In this document: positions 42,762 to 51,979 of the stretch, piece after piece
Position numbering within the stretch: position 1 is the stretch's first letter
How the letters are laid out: every line of letters begins with the position of its first letter
Source: Io17-Chloro-G2 sp965226825
GTDB lineage: Bacteria; Chloroflexota; Dehalococcoidia; Lucifugimonadales; UBA3495
Length of the DNA: 64,000 nucleotides
NCBI GenBank assembly: GCA_965226825.1
Contig: CBDDED010000003.1
Location: 3,038,001-3,102,000, forward strand
Reading direction: 5' to 3'
Position numbers and translations under genes: made by a program
Notes under the pieces: model-generated
The model's database searches: none
Told to the model about the DNA's origin: nothing
What the model saw: the letters and a program-made list of their open reading frames with translations, nothing else

Positions 42762-44423
42762 TTGATTCCTAACGTTCGAATTATTCCACTAGGCGGGCTG
42801 GGTGAGATCGGCAAGAACATGATGGCCATAGAGTGCGGCGACGATATCATCGTCGTCGACTGCGGCGTTCAGTTTCCCGACGACAACATGCCCGGTGTAG
42901 ACCTGATCATTCCCGATGTGTCTTATCTGCAAGAGCGGTCGGAAAAAGTGCGTGGAATCCTGATCACCCACGGCCACGAGGACCACATTGGGGCGCTACC
43001 TTTCGTTCTCCCGGAGCTTAAAGTGCCCGTGTTCGCCCCCAGGCTGGCATACGGGCTTATTTCCGCCAAGCTAAAGGAGCACAAAGCGGCGGCCGGGGCC
43101 GAGGTGCAGGATATAGAACCCGGGCGCGCCTACCGGTTTGGCGAAAATTTCCAGGTGACCTGGTTCCGCGTCTGCCACAGTATCCCCGACGCCATGGGGA
43201 TGGCCATCGAAACCCCGGCGGGAGTCATCATACATACCGGGGATTTCAAGATCGACCACACGCCGGTGGATGGCAGAACCATGGACCTGGCTGCCCTGGC
43301 CGACTGGGGAACTAAGGGGGTCCTGTTGCTCCTTTCCGACTCCACCTACGCCGAGGTTCCGGGGTACACCACCTCTGAAAAAGACGTGGGAGTGGCATTG
43401 GACGCGGCCATCCGCGACGCTCCCGGCAGAGTGATGGTGGCGACCTTCGCCTCTTTGATTTCCCGGATCCAGCAGGTTGTGGATGCCGCAGTCAAATATA
43501 ACCGCAAGGTCAGCATCGTCGGGCGCAGCATGGTCGATAGCGTGGCCGCGGCGGCAGAGTTGGGCTACATCAAGATGCCCCCAGACACCCTGGTGCCCCT
43601 GAACCGGAGCCGGGGCCTGCCCCCGGAAGAAGTCGTGCTGATGACCACCGGCAGCCAGGGTGAGCCGACTTCGGCGCTGGTGCGCATCGCCAATCAGAAC
43701 CACCGGGATGTCCGGGTGGTTGCCGGCGACACCGTCATTGTTTCAGCGACCCCTATACCCGGGAATGAGTTGGGCGTCAGCCGGACCATCGACAACCTCC
43801 TGCGCCAGGGGGCCACCGTCCTCTACGACCGCATCGCCCTGGTGCACGTCCACGGCCACGCCAGCCAGGAAGAACTCAAGATGGTGTTGAGCCTGGTGCG
43901 GCCCCGCTATTTTGTGCCGGTCCATGGCGAGTACCGCCACCTGATGGCCCACGCGCAGCTGGCGTGGGACCTGGGAGTGGGGAAGGACGGCATCTTTGTC
44001 CTGGAAGACGGGGATGTGTTGCAGTTTTCCGAGGACGGAGCAGAGGTGGTTGAAACGATTTCTGCCGGGCCGATTTACATCGACGGCCTCAGCACACGGG
44101 ACCAGACCAGCGAGGTGCTCAGCCAGCGTAAGGCGCTGTCCAAAGACGGCGTGGTGGTAATCTTGGTGGCCGAAGACAGAGATACCGGGCAGCTCATTCC
44201 GGAGCCCAAGGCGTTTGCCAGCGGTTTCATGGACGCCTCCGAGACAGGCGACCTGTTCCGTGAGTTGACTGCCTCTTTGGCCGGCGAACTCAAGCATTGG
44301 GACCGTCCCGCCGGGGAAACCGAGGAGCTGAAGTCCAAAGTTAAAGAAACTGCCCGCAAATTCCTAGTTAAAGAAACCCGCCGGAGCCCTATCATTATTC
44401 CAGTGGTGTTGGAAGCCCGGTAA
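42762..44423 (+). CDS. rnj: Ribonuclease J
   Basis: 553 residues. Metallo-beta-lactamase/beta-CASP RNase. Seen: PLGGLGEIGKNM near 9-20, THGHEDHIGAL near 69-79 (HxHxDH motif), HTGDFKIDH near 160-168, the beta-CASP part near 210-380 with DSTYAEVPGY, TGSQGEP and HVHGHASQEELK, and the C-terminal domain. TTG start with AAAGGTG at 42744 upstream. Cleaves and trims mRNA 5' ends; acts with the helicase/degradosome. The 3' end is followed by a 42-bp duplication of its own tail. Confidence 0.95.
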   Translation: MIPNVRIIPLGGLGEIGKNMMAIECGDDIIVVDCGVQFPDDNMPGVDLIIPDVSYLQERSEKVRGILITHGHEDHIGALPFVLPELKVPVFAPRLAYGLISAKLKEHKAAAGAEVQDIEPGRAYRFGENFQVTWFRVCHSIPDAMGMAIETPAGVIIHTGDFKIDHTPVDGRTMDLAALADWGTKGVLLLLSDSTYAEVPGYTTSEKDVGVALDAAIRDAPGRVMVATFASLISRIQQVVDAAVKYNRKVSIVGRSMVDSVAAAAELGYIKMPPDTLVPLNRSRGLPPEEVVLMTTGSQGEPTSALVRIANQNHRDVRVVAGDTVIVSATPIPGNELGVSRTIDNLLRQGATVLYDRIALVHVHGHASQEELKMVLSLVRPRYFVPVHGEYRHLMAHAQLAWDLGVGKDGIFVLEDGDVLQFSEDGAEVVETISAGPIYIDGLSTRDQTSEVLSQRKALSKDGVVVILVAEDRDTGQLIPEPKAFASGFMDASETGDLFRELTASLAGELKHWDRPAGETEELKSKVKETARKFLVKETRRSPIIIPVVLEAR

Positions 44424-44483
44424 TCCACCGGTTTCCATATCCCAGTGGTGTTGGAAGCTTGGTAATCTCCAGGTTTCTGTGCC
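44400..44483. repeat. 42-bp tandem duplication spanning the rnj 3' end
   Basis: CCAGTGGTGTTGGAAGC...GGTAATC occurs at 44400-44441 and again at 44442-44483, with a few mismatches. The first copy contains the last codons and stop of rnj. Confidence 0.85.
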
Positions 44484-44510
44484 AATGCTTGTAATGATGG
44501 GAAGTAGCTC

Positions 44511-46733
44511 ATGGCGCCGTTCCAAGAGAATTCCAGGTTACGACTCCGATACGTTGCCGACTTTCTTGTTCTGCTGGCCCTGGCTGGGGCGGGCCTAGCG
44601 GTCTGGCTCTATCAACCGGCCAATGACTGGGCAGTCATCACCCTGGCCTATGGCTGGGCGCCCGTATCCGCATGGGTGGCTGCGCTAACCCTGACGCTTC
44701 GTTTCCGCCGCGGGCTTCTGACCCGCTTCTGGCGTTGGTGGGGTATCGCCGCCGGCGCCGTGGCTGCCTCGCTGGGCGTGCTGTCCTTGTTTCATCCGCA
44801 GCTAGGCCTGTTGGCCCAGGCCAGCTATGGTGGGAGTTGGGGGACCGTCTTGGGCGGCGAACCTCCGGCATTGGCCATCGCTAAAATCGCTGCAATCGCG
44901 GTCGTCACGCCGCTGGTTTTCTTCCCCCGCCCGGTAATCTTATATTATGGCAAAGCCCTGAGCGTTGCGTGGCGCGGCCTGACGATAACCTGGTCGGGTC
45001 TTTGCGCCGGTGCCAGTTGGACGTTCGGTGCGGTACGACGGATCAAGCCGGGCAGCCTGTTTCGCAATTGGTTGGGCGCCCGCCAACCAGCCGCGGCCGT
45101 TCCCGCAATCGTTCCCGCAACCGTTCCGCAAACCAGGCAGTCCGCCCCGGTTGACTCCCCTCCCGAGGAGGATTTCCTCCCCGACGAGGATGAAGAGCAA
45201 ATCCCCGTTCTGCACTACGACGAGGATCAAATCCGCGTCCCGGATTTCGATGCGGGCGCGCCCGCTCCGGTCCTGGACCCGTCCGGTCTCAAACCGGCGG
45301 GCATAGCCGGACTCAGTTGGGTTTTGCCGTCCATTGAGTTGCTCTCCCCCGCCGAGTCTCGGGACAAGGATGCATCTGCCCTGGAAGACATGGCCAGGCT
45401 GGTCGAGAGCACCTTGGGGGAGCACGGCGTCAACGTAGCCGTCAATGATATTAAACCCGGGCCGAGAATTGTCAGGTTCGGCCTGGTCCCCGGATGGGTC
45501 GCCAAGAGAGGGGGCGGCCAGAGGAAAGGCGCCGATGCTGCCGCTGGCCCGGAAAGCGGAGACGGCGGCCGGGTGAAAGTGCAGAGCATCCTGGCCTTGG
45601 AGAAGGACCTCGCCCTGGCCCTGAAAACGCCGTATCTACGGCTGGAAGCGCCTGTTCCCGGAGAAGCCCTGGTGGGCATCGAAGTGCCCAACCCTTCTCC
45701 CAGCAGGGTAATGCTGAGAGAGGTTATGGAGAGCGCCCCGTTCAAAAAAGTGGCTGCTGCCGGAGGCCTTCCGATAGCCATGGGCCAGGACACCGGGGGC
45801 GCGCCTGTGGTGATGGACCTGGCGAGCTTGCCCCACCTGATGATCGCGGGCTCTACCGGCAGCGGTAAGAGCGTGTGCATCAACTCAATAGTGGCGTCTT
45901 TGTTGCTGACCCATCCGCCCGACCAACTCCGCATGATGATGGTGGATCCAAAGCGGGTGGAGCTGACGCCGTTCAACCGGATTCCCCACCTGGTCACCCC
46001 GGTAATCGTGGATGTCAACGAGGTCAACGACGCGCTGCTGGCCCTGGTGCGGGAAATGATGCGCCGGTACCAGAAAATGGAAGAAATGGGGGTCCGCAAT
46101 ATCGCAGGGTACCGGGCCAAGACCGATGACCCCATGCCCTATCTGGTGTTGTTTGTGGATGAACTTGCCGACCTGATTATGTCCGGCGGTCTTGAGGTGG
46201 AGCCTAACCTGATTCGCCTGGCGCAATTGGGCCGGGCCTCCGGGATACACCTAGTGCTCGCGACCCAGCGCCCTTCGGTCAAGGTGATGACCGGCTTGCT
46301 GAAGGCCAACATTGTGCCCAGGGTGGCGTTCGCCGTCGCCTCCAACACCGACTCCCGGGTCATATTGGACACCGTCGGGGCGGAGAAATTGCTGGGCAAG
46401 GGCGACATGCTGTTGTTGAACAACGATTCACCCAAACCCCGGCGGGTCCAGGGCACTCTGGTGTATGACGAGGAAATCGACCGGTTCGTGGAATTCTGGG
46501 CGAATCAGAACGGGCCGCCCCTTCCTGAATTCTCAATGCAGATAGATGACGAGGATGAAGAGGACGAGAACGGATACGGAGATGACACGATGCTGGACCA
46601 GGCCAGGGAGTATGCCATGCGCAACCCCCACATGTCCGCGTCCTACCTGGAACGGCGTCTGAGAGTCGGCCGCAGCCGGGCCGACCAACTGCTGGAAGCC
46701 CTGGCCGACGAAGGGTTGGTTATACCGGCGTAG
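44511..46733 (+). CDS. ftsK: DNA translocase FtsK/SpoIIIE
   Basis: 740 residues. Seen: four predicted membrane segments near 14-32, 38-60, 73-92 and 120-145; a Pro/acidic linker near 200-260; alpha/beta motor domain with Walker A (AGSTGSGKSVCIN) near 447-459 and Walker B (LVLFVDELADL) near 544-554; ATQRPSVKVMTG near 583; and a C-terminal winged helix (gamma) near 675-740 with RRLRVGRSRADQLLEALADEGL, which reads KOPS/SRS-like DNA sites. Moves DNA during division. Starts ATG 44511. Confidence 0.96.
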   Translation: MAPFQENSRLRLRYVADFLVLLALAGAGLAVWLYQPANDWAVITLAYGWAPVSAWVAALTLTLRFRRGLLTRFWRWWGIAAGAVAASLGVLSLFHPQLGLLAQASYGGSWGTVLGGEPPALAIAKIAAIAVVTPLVFFPRPVILYYGKALSVAWRGLTITWSGLCAGASWTFGAVRRIKPGSLFRNWLGARQPAAAVPAIVPATVPQTRQSAPVDSPPEEDFLPDEDEEQIPVLHYDEDQIRVPDFDAGAPAPVLDPSGLKPAGIAGLSWVLPSIELLSPAESRDKDASALEDMARLVESTLGEHGVNVAVNDIKPGPRIVRFGLVPGWVAKRGGGQRKGADAAAGPESGDGGRVKVQSILALEKDLALALKTPYLRLEAPVPGEALVGIEVPNPSPSRVMLREVMESAPFKKVAAAGGLPIAMGQDTGGAPVVMDLASLPHLMIAGSTGSGKSVCINSIVASLLLTHPPDQLRMMMVDPKRVELTPFNRIPHLVTPVIVDVNEVNDALLALVREMMRRYQKMEEMGVRNIAGYRAKTDDPMPYLVLFVDELADLIMSGGLEVEPNLIRLAQLGRASGIHLVLATQRPSVKVMTGLLKANIVPRVAFAVASNTDSRVILDTVGAEKLLGKGDMLLLNNDSPKPRRVQGTLVYDEEIDRFVEFWANQNGPPLPEFSMQIDDEDEEDENGYGDDTMLDQAREYAMRNPHMSASYLERRLRVGRSRADQLLEALADEGLVIPA

Positions 46734-46840
46734 GTAACTGGGCCAGGGCCGACCCGCGACCCCGCCCCTTCCCCATGCCGTGTTGGTTTGGTATTATGGG
46801 CTACAGCCTCCCCGGACCCACTTGACATGATTGACTCCTT

Positions 46841-47527
46841 TTGCTGATTGACCTCCACACCCATTCTTATCCCCAGTCCGACGATGCATTCATGGCGGTG
46901 GATGAGCTTATAGACACCGCCCGGTCCCGGGGTCTCGATGGGGTCTGCCTTACCGACCATGACCGCTTTTGGACCGAGGCCAAGACCCGCGAGTTGTCCA
47001 AGAAGCATCAATTCCTGGTCCTGTCCGGTTCCGAGATCAACACCGATGCCGGGCACGTGCTGGTGTTCGGTTTGGACGAGTACGTTTTCGGCCTTCACAA
47101 ACCGGGATTTCTGCACGACAAGGTGGTCCGGCGCGGGGGGGCGATGGTTGCAGCGCATCCCCACCGGCGTCGTTTCCTCGAGGACCCCGGCCACATTCCC
47201 GAAATGCGTGAGGAAATGTTGGAGACTGCCACGAGGGACAAAATTTTCCAGATGTGTCAGGCTGTGGAAGGGCTGAACGGGCGGGCGACGCCGGTACAAA
47301 ACAGTTTTTCCCACGACCTCACCCTGCGCCTGGGGGCGAAAATGGTCGCCGGGAGCGATGCCCACCGGCCCCACCAGTTGGGAACTGCGGCCACGATGTT
47401 TGAACGCAAGATAACCGACCTTGCCGGGTTGATTGAAGAATTGAAAGCCGGGAGGTTCCAGGCGATGGACCTCACCAACGGGCACAATGAAATCCCGGCC
47501 GGCGTGAACGGGGGTCCTAGTGGTTGA
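46841..47527 (+). CDS. PHP-domain phosphoesterase
   Basis: 228 residues. Seen: the metal motif LIDLHTHSYPQ near 2-12, LTDHDRF near 36-42, VLSGSEINTDAGHVL near 60-74, MVAAHPHRR near 103-111, and AGSDAHRPHQLGT near 170-182. The three-metal site of a PHP phosphatase/nuclease. TTG start; no good Shine-Dalgarno, so the start is uncertain. It overlaps oppD by 8 bp. Substrate unknown; this group includes 3',5'-nucleoside bisphosphatases. Confidence 0.82.
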   Translation: MLIDLHTHSYPQSDDAFMAVDELIDTARSRGLDGVCLTDHDRFWTEAKTRELSKKHQFLVLSGSEINTDAGHVLVFGLDEYVFGLHKPGFLHDKVVRRGGAMVAAHPHRRRFLEDPGHIPEMREEMLETATRDKIFQMCQAVEGLNGRATPVQNSFSHDLTLRLGAKMVAGSDAHRPHQLGTAATMFERKITDLAGLIEELKAGRFQAMDLTNGHNEIPAGVNGGPSG

Positions 47528-48503
47528 AGCCCTGAGAATCAGCGACCTTTACGTCCGCTACAGCACCGTCGAGGGCGACGTAAAAGCGCTCAATGGCGTC
47601 AACCTGGTCCAGGAAAAGGGAGAGATCTACTGCCTGGTTGGGGAGAGTGGATCAGGTAAGAGCACGCTGGCCCTGGCCATCATGGGACTTTTGCCGCGGT
47701 CGGCGTCGGTCCTGAAGGGCAGCATCGTGGTTGACGGCGTCGACCTGTTGACCGCCAGCGATGATTACATGAGGGAGCTGCGGGGCAACGACATTTCGAT
47801 GGTTTTTCAGGATGCCCAGTCGGCGTTAAACCCGGTGCATCTGGTGGGTCCACAGCTAGAAGAGGTGATTCTGGCCCATAGCAACGTGACCGCCCGGACC
47901 GCCAACCGGATGGCCCAGGAGATACTCCGGGAAATGGGGCTGCCCGACCCCAGGCGGATCATGGGTTCTTACCCTTTCAGCCTGAGCGGTGGCATGTGCC
48001 AGCGGATCATGCTGGCCATCGCTTTGGTCCTGAGCCCCAAGCTGCTTATTGCCGACGAACCCACCAGCGGCCTGGACGTGACGCTGCAGGCGGAAATTCT
48101 GGAAAGGCTGAAGAAACTCTGCGTTGAGCAGCACTCTTCAATCCTGTTGATTACCCACGACATGGGCGTGGTGGCAAACGTGGCCAGAAGCGTGGGCGTG
48201 ATTTACGCGGGAACCATGGTGGAGTCGGCCCCGGTGGTCCCGGTATTCAAAGAGCCTCAGCACCCATATACCTGGTCGCTGCTCCAGTCCTTGCCCCGAC
48301 TGGATAGACCGGACCACGAACTTCAACCGCTGCGGGGCGCTCCTCCGGACCTGGTGAACCTTTCCGATGAATGTCCCTTTGTGCCCCGTTGCAGTAAAGC
48401 GTTGGCCCGGTGCCGCGTAGACCCCGTGCCGGAAATGAACGAGGTGAGCCCGGGCCACTTGGTCGCTTGCTACAACCCCGTGGTGCCGCCGGAACTTAAC
48501 TGA
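47520..48503 (+). CDS. Oligopeptide/dipeptide ABC transporter ATP-binding protein (OppD/DppD-like)
   Basis: 327 residues. Seen: Walker A GESGSGKSTLALAIMG near 42-57, Q-loop FQDAQSALNP near 97, signature LSGGMCQRIMLAIAL near 155-169, Walker B LLIADEPTSGLDVT near 177-190, H-loop LLITHDMGVVANVA near 210, and the cysteine-containing C-terminal Opp domain (CPFVPRCSKALARC, then GHLVACY). GTG start at 47520, within the PHP gene. No permease, solute-binding or OppF partner is nearby, which is odd for this family. Confidence 0.9.
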   Translation: MVEALRISDLYVRYSTVEGDVKALNGVNLVQEKGEIYCLVGESGSGKSTLALAIMGLLPRSASVLKGSIVVDGVDLLTASDDYMRELRGNDISMVFQDAQSALNPVHLVGPQLEEVILAHSNVTARTANRMAQEILREMGLPDPRRIMGSYPFSLSGGMCQRIMLAIALVLSPKLLIADEPTSGLDVTLQAEILERLKKLCVEQHSSILLITHDMGVVANVARSVGVIYAGTMVESAPVVPVFKEPQHPYTWSLLQSLPRLDRPDHELQPLRGAPPDLVNLSDECPFVPRCSKALARCRVDPVPEMNEVSPGHLVACYNPVVPPELN

Positions 48504-48525
48504 ACGGGGCGAGTTCCGGTTAGGG

Positions 48526-49557
48526 TCATACCTGGGCAGGCGGCCCGGCTACCAGCATCGCGAGGGCGACGTCGGGATCCAGACGGCCTTGCTTGATCGA
48601 CAGGTCCGTTTCCAGCAACTGTTGGTATCTCCAGGTAATGTCGCTCCAGGTATGCTTTCTCGCCTGGTCCATGGTTTTCCGAATCACGAATTGGGAGGCA
48701 GAGCCCAACTGCTCGCCCAACGCCCTTTGATCTAACCGCTGGTCAATGGCGTCTCTGGCCAGGGCCAAGAGGCGCAGTTGCCGCTCCACCATGGCGATGA
48801 TGTAAGAGGGGTCGCGCCCGTCCTGCTTTAGCTGGTGCAGGAGTTGCAGGGCCTGACCCTGCCGGCCCTCAACCATGGCGTCCACCGCCGCGAATATGTT
48901 CGCCTCCCTGGCGTGGGACACCAGGGCAGTGACGTCTGATTCCTCGACGGTGCGCCCCCAGCAGTACAGGGCGAGCTTCTCCAATTCCTGGTCCAGCGTC
49001 CGCAAGTCGTTTCCCACCTGATCGACCAGGTTGGCAATGGCCGGCGGGCTTAGAGACGCGCCCTTCTCCTGGGCCGCAGTCTTGATCCAACGGGCCAGCG
49101 ATTCTCCCGCGGGGGCCTGCAGGTTCTGGACCTGAGCCAACGGCTTCAGGGTCTGAAGTATGGAGTTGCTTTCCGAGACCGTGCCGTCGACGAAGATCAA
49201 AAGCGTGGTTTCGGGAATGCCGGAGACGGCCTGCTCCAGCTGATCCCGCGGGTCGGAAGATTGGGCCTGGCTGTTTCCCGCCGCGGAAGCTCGGGTGCGC
49301 CTTTGACCGGCAGGCCTCCGGGTGGGGCGGCCCTGGCGAGACCCTTCCGCGGTGGCCAGCAGACCTTCCACCACTACGAGCCTTGCAGTGTCCAGGAAAG
49401 GAGCGGCGGCGCAGACCTCAAACAACTGGCCCGGAGAGAGGTTGCCGCCGGCCAACCGGTGACGGTTTGCGTCCAGCAAGCCACCCACGCTGCTCTCCAG
49501 TTTGCGCAGTTCCTGGGATACCAGGAAAGTGTCGCCGCACAGTAGGTGTACAGGCAA
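48526..49557 (-). CDS. holA: DNA polymerase III, delta subunit
   Basis: 343 residues. Seen: a RecQ-type-like fold opening (MPVHLLCGDTFLVSQELRKLE), a variable middle rich in Arg/Ser/Pro (GRPTRRPAGQRRTRASAAG, near 75-93) and the C-terminal core TLDQELEKLALYCWGR, VEGRQGQALQLLHQLKQDGRDPSYIIAMVERQLRLLALARDAI, FVIRKTMDQARKHTW. Clamp-loader component; wraps the clamp loader that opens the sliding clamp. TTG start. The basic insert is longer than in Bacillus. Confidence 0.88.
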   Translation of the reverse strand: MPVHLLCGDTFLVSQELRKLESSVGGLLDANRHRLAGGNLSPGQLFEVCAAAPFLDTARLVVVEGLLATAEGSRQGRPTRRPAGQRRTRASAAGNSQAQSSDPRDQLEQAVSGIPETTLLIFVDGTVSESNSILQTLKPLAQVQNLQAPAGESLARWIKTAAQEKGASLSPPAIANLVDQVGNDLRTLDQELEKLALYCWGRTVEESDVTALVSHAREANIFAAVDAMVEGRQGQALQLLHQLKQDGRDPSYIIAMVERQLRLLALARDAIDQRLDQRALGEQLGSASQFVIRKTMDQARKHTWSDITWRYQQLLETDLSIKQGRLDPDVALAMLVAGPPAQV

Positions 49558-49630
49558 AGTGTTGCTTCCCAGAGCCTATTCTTGAGGGCTACCGATGGAC
49601 CACAAGCGGGGATCAGCCGGGCGGACTGTG

Positions 49631-49639
49631 ATTATAGCA
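49631..49639 (-). promoter_or_regulatory. Extended -10 promoter for holA
   Basis: On the minus strand TGCTATAAT, an extended -10 (TGn before TATAAT at 49636-49631), about 75 bp before the holA start. No -35 match, as usual for extended -10 promoters. Confidence 0.5.
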
Positions 49640-50234
49640 TCATGCCTGCGATCCCGGTCTGCACCCGTCAATGGCAACCGGTCAGATGTCGTGAGTTGAA
49701 CTGGCAGAATGCCGTTTGATAATCCTGGTGTTGAGCGTTAGCAGAGAGGACTAACCCAGATGTCCGGCGGTCAGACACTGGAGTTCATTCAAGCCCGCAT
49801 GGTACCCGTGACGAACAAATTGCGAAACCCTCGGACCCGCCCAAGCCCCGGAGGTACCACTTAAAACGGCGACGAAAGCCGTAAACCCGGAGGAAGCGCC
49901 AGACTCGAATGTCCTGTGCTGATTTTGGGTAGTGAAGAAGCCCTGCCGAGGACCTGTCACGTAACAGGAACATGGTCATGGCGAAGAATTGGGTCGGCAA
50001 ACAGGTAGGCGTCGATGATGTGGTGCCCGACGCTGCAGACGCATTTCTCGGTCCAGGTCAATGCTCCATTGTGGGAGGCTTCAAAGGGGCAAGGTTGGAT
50101 ATAGGCGGATCGGCGATAGTTAGGTTTTCGCTGGGGTCGGAGTCCTTGCGGTTGCAGTGAGGGGTGGCATTCGGGGCTTAGAAGGAGGCCGAGGTCCTCA
50201 AGAATTGGGATATAGCCGTCGTAGGGCCGGGGTG
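49640..50234. other. Gap of about 600 bp with no supported gene
   Basis: Between the holA promoter and the PIN gene. A minus-strand frame 49957-50238 with a TTG start overlaps the PIN-gene stop but has no recognisable sequence. I see no tRNA, repeat core or terminator with a T-run. It may be a decayed partner of the PIN gene. Confidence 0.4.
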
Positions 50235-50756
50235 TCAATCTGAAGGGTGCCAGTCGAAACGGACGCCGAGATCAAACAGCATCTCAAACGTGTCCATGCT
50301 GGCAACCCCGAACTGGTCGCAGACATTGGGTATGGGCACTCTTCTCCTTACATTCGGCTGGGATACCTCAAGAGTAACGAGTATCACGTTATGCGACATA
50401 GCATAGGCTACCAGCCAGCCGTCAGCACCTTGGGAAAACTCGTACTTGGCTTGAGTGGAAAACTGAACGCTACCATTGACCCAACTCATTACTTCTTGGT
50501 AGGCGCCAATTACTGGCGCTTCCGAGGATGGGACAAACATCTCTGGCGGTGCGTTTTGCACCCAATTTGATAGCTCGTCTCCGTATCCAACGAGTTCATC
50601 GCGTACACGGTCAATACTTAGTATCCGCCCAGAATGGAAGTGGTGAATTAGACAATTCCAGAAACCAGGGCATAGATTCAGTGGATAATAACTACGGTGC
50701 GCGGTTATGAATACATTGGTATCTGGCACAAATATTCGTCGGGGTTGGCTGCTCAC
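50235..50756 (-). CDS. PIN-like (DUF4411) toxin
   Basis: 173 residues. Seen: an opening RRIFVPDTNVFITAHRSYYPLNLCPGFWNCL near 6-36 with the first acid (D in PDTN), the middle VRDELVGYGDELSNWVQN near 51-68 with a Glu, a mid YEFSQGADGWLVAYAMSHN near 104-122 with the second acid block, and VILVTLE near 123-129. Matches the DUF4411 branch of PIN RNases. Its ATG overlaps the stop of the XRE-ImmA gene by 4 bp, so they form a coupled toxin-antitoxin-like pair. Confidence 0.85.
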   Translation of the reverse strand: MSSQPRRIFVPDTNVFITAHRSYYPLNLCPGFWNCLIHHFHSGRILSIDRVRDELVGYGDELSNWVQNAPPEMFVPSSEAPVIGAYQEVMSWVNGSVQFSTQAKYEFSQGADGWLVAYAMSHNVILVTLEVSQPNVRRRVPIPNVCDQFGVASMDTFEMLFDLGVRFDWHPSD

Positions 50757-51922
50757 TGCCGCATCCCCATTTTTCCTGGCATGCTGGCAAAGCTGTCCCC
50801 CTTCAGGTCAGCGAGTCTGTACGCCTCTCGGTGTAGCAAACGGCCTTCTTTCACCGCACGCGCCACCGCTATACCGAATCGTGTGCCTAGCCGCACATTT
50901 TGATTGTTCCAGAAGTTGCCTCCACTAGTACGGTTGTCTTTTGTTTGGCGTTCATCGGCAAGATACTTGGCGTAAAACTGAAAGTAGGCTTCCCTGTCTA
51001 TCAAACCAAGATCAAACGTCCTGCGTGCTGCAACTATGACGCTGACTTTAAATTTGCGGGCTATCCTCTGGTATGGTTCTTCGTCTTTTTCTACAGTTTC
51101 CCACATCTCTTCCAAGACTGCGTGGGGAACGAGAAATTCGGCGGCAATGTTGTTACAAAGGCCTTCGGTCGCGTGGCCCGATGGGAGCAGCGCTTCAAAA
51201 TTGGACACACCCTCCGCGCCTATGAAGATATGGGCTAACTCGTGGGCTATGGTGAACATTTGCGCCGAGGTATAGTCAGCGTTGTTGATGAAAATCAACG
51301 GCGCGTATTCGTCAATCAGGGCGAAACCCCGGAATTCGTCTGGGTCCAGCTTCCTATGGGTGTTATTGCCCACTACTCCGTTAATGAACACCAACACCCC
51401 AACTTCTTCGATACGGTTTCTGAGGAATCGTAGGGCGGCGTCCCACGTGGAATTGCCAGAAGCCCAGTCTGGCTTGAGAGTAAGGGCCTCCCGCATACCG
51501 TCGGCTATGTCTTCAAAGTCCGTGTTGTCCCTGAATGCGCCGACGAATTCCAGCGGATCGGTTTCGTCAATCAGCAATTCCTCCCGCATCCAATCCTGAC
51601 GACGCTGCATTTGATAAATCGTGTCCAGCAGGTTAGGACTGGGACGGGCAATTGGATGGTCACCGACGGTGCGGAAATCTGCTATCGGCAAGCTGTCGTC
51701 CGCTGGCTGCTCCAGATAGAGATACCCCTCCGGCGTGTATGTGCGCTGTGCCAGCCTGCGTACTTGAGTCGAGCTGATTTCGCCGGAGCGCTCCCATTCT
51801 AGAACTCGCTCCGGCTTGACTTGCATCTTCTTGGCGAGTTCGTCCTCGCTCAGGCCCGCCCGCTGCCTCGCCCAGCGCAACACGCCGGGCCGCAATTTCA
51901 GTCTCAGACGTCGCTCTGTCAT
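50753..51922 (-). CDS. XRE HTH - ImmA/IrrE metallopeptidase fusion (antitoxin-like)
   Basis: 389 residues. Seen: an N-terminal Cro/C1 helix-turn-helix (VLRWARQRAGLSEDELAKKMQVKPERVLEWE near 14-44), a linker, and a C-terminal ImmA/IrrE (COG2856) zinc metallopeptidase with FTIAHELAHIFIG near 224-236 (HExxH) and CNNIAAEFLVP near 258-268 (third ligand). COG2856-HTH fusions are typical antitoxins or stress-response repressor-cleaving proteases. It overlaps the PIN toxin gene downstream. GC is lower than in the surrounding genes. Confidence 0.92.
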   Translation of the reverse strand: MTERRLRLKLRPGVLRWARQRAGLSEDELAKKMQVKPERVLEWERSGEISSTQVRRLAQRTYTPEGYLYLEQPADDSLPIADFRTVGDHPIARPSPNLLDTIYQMQRRQDWMREELLIDETDPLEFVGAFRDNTDFEDIADGMREALTLKPDWASGNSTWDAALRFLRNRIEEVGVLVFINGVVGNNTHRKLDPDEFRGFALIDEYAPLIFINNADYTSAQMFTIAHELAHIFIGAEGVSNFEALLPSGHATEGLCNNIAAEFLVPHAVLEEMWETVEKDEEPYQRIARKFKVSVIVAARRTFDLGLIDREAYFQFYAKYLADERQTKDNRTSGGNFWNNQNVRLGTRFGIAVARAVKEGRLLHREAYRLADLKGDSFASMPGKMGMRQ

Positions 51923-51979
51923 TGACGCATCTTACTATACCCATATCCGCGCCGCATCTCGCTCCGCTAGTCCATCAGC

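Noticed and set aside
49957..50238. Frame with a TTG start overlapping the PIN-gene end
   Set aside because: Overlap with the PIN stop was tempting as a third TA gene, but the sequence is Pro/Arg-rich with no domain.
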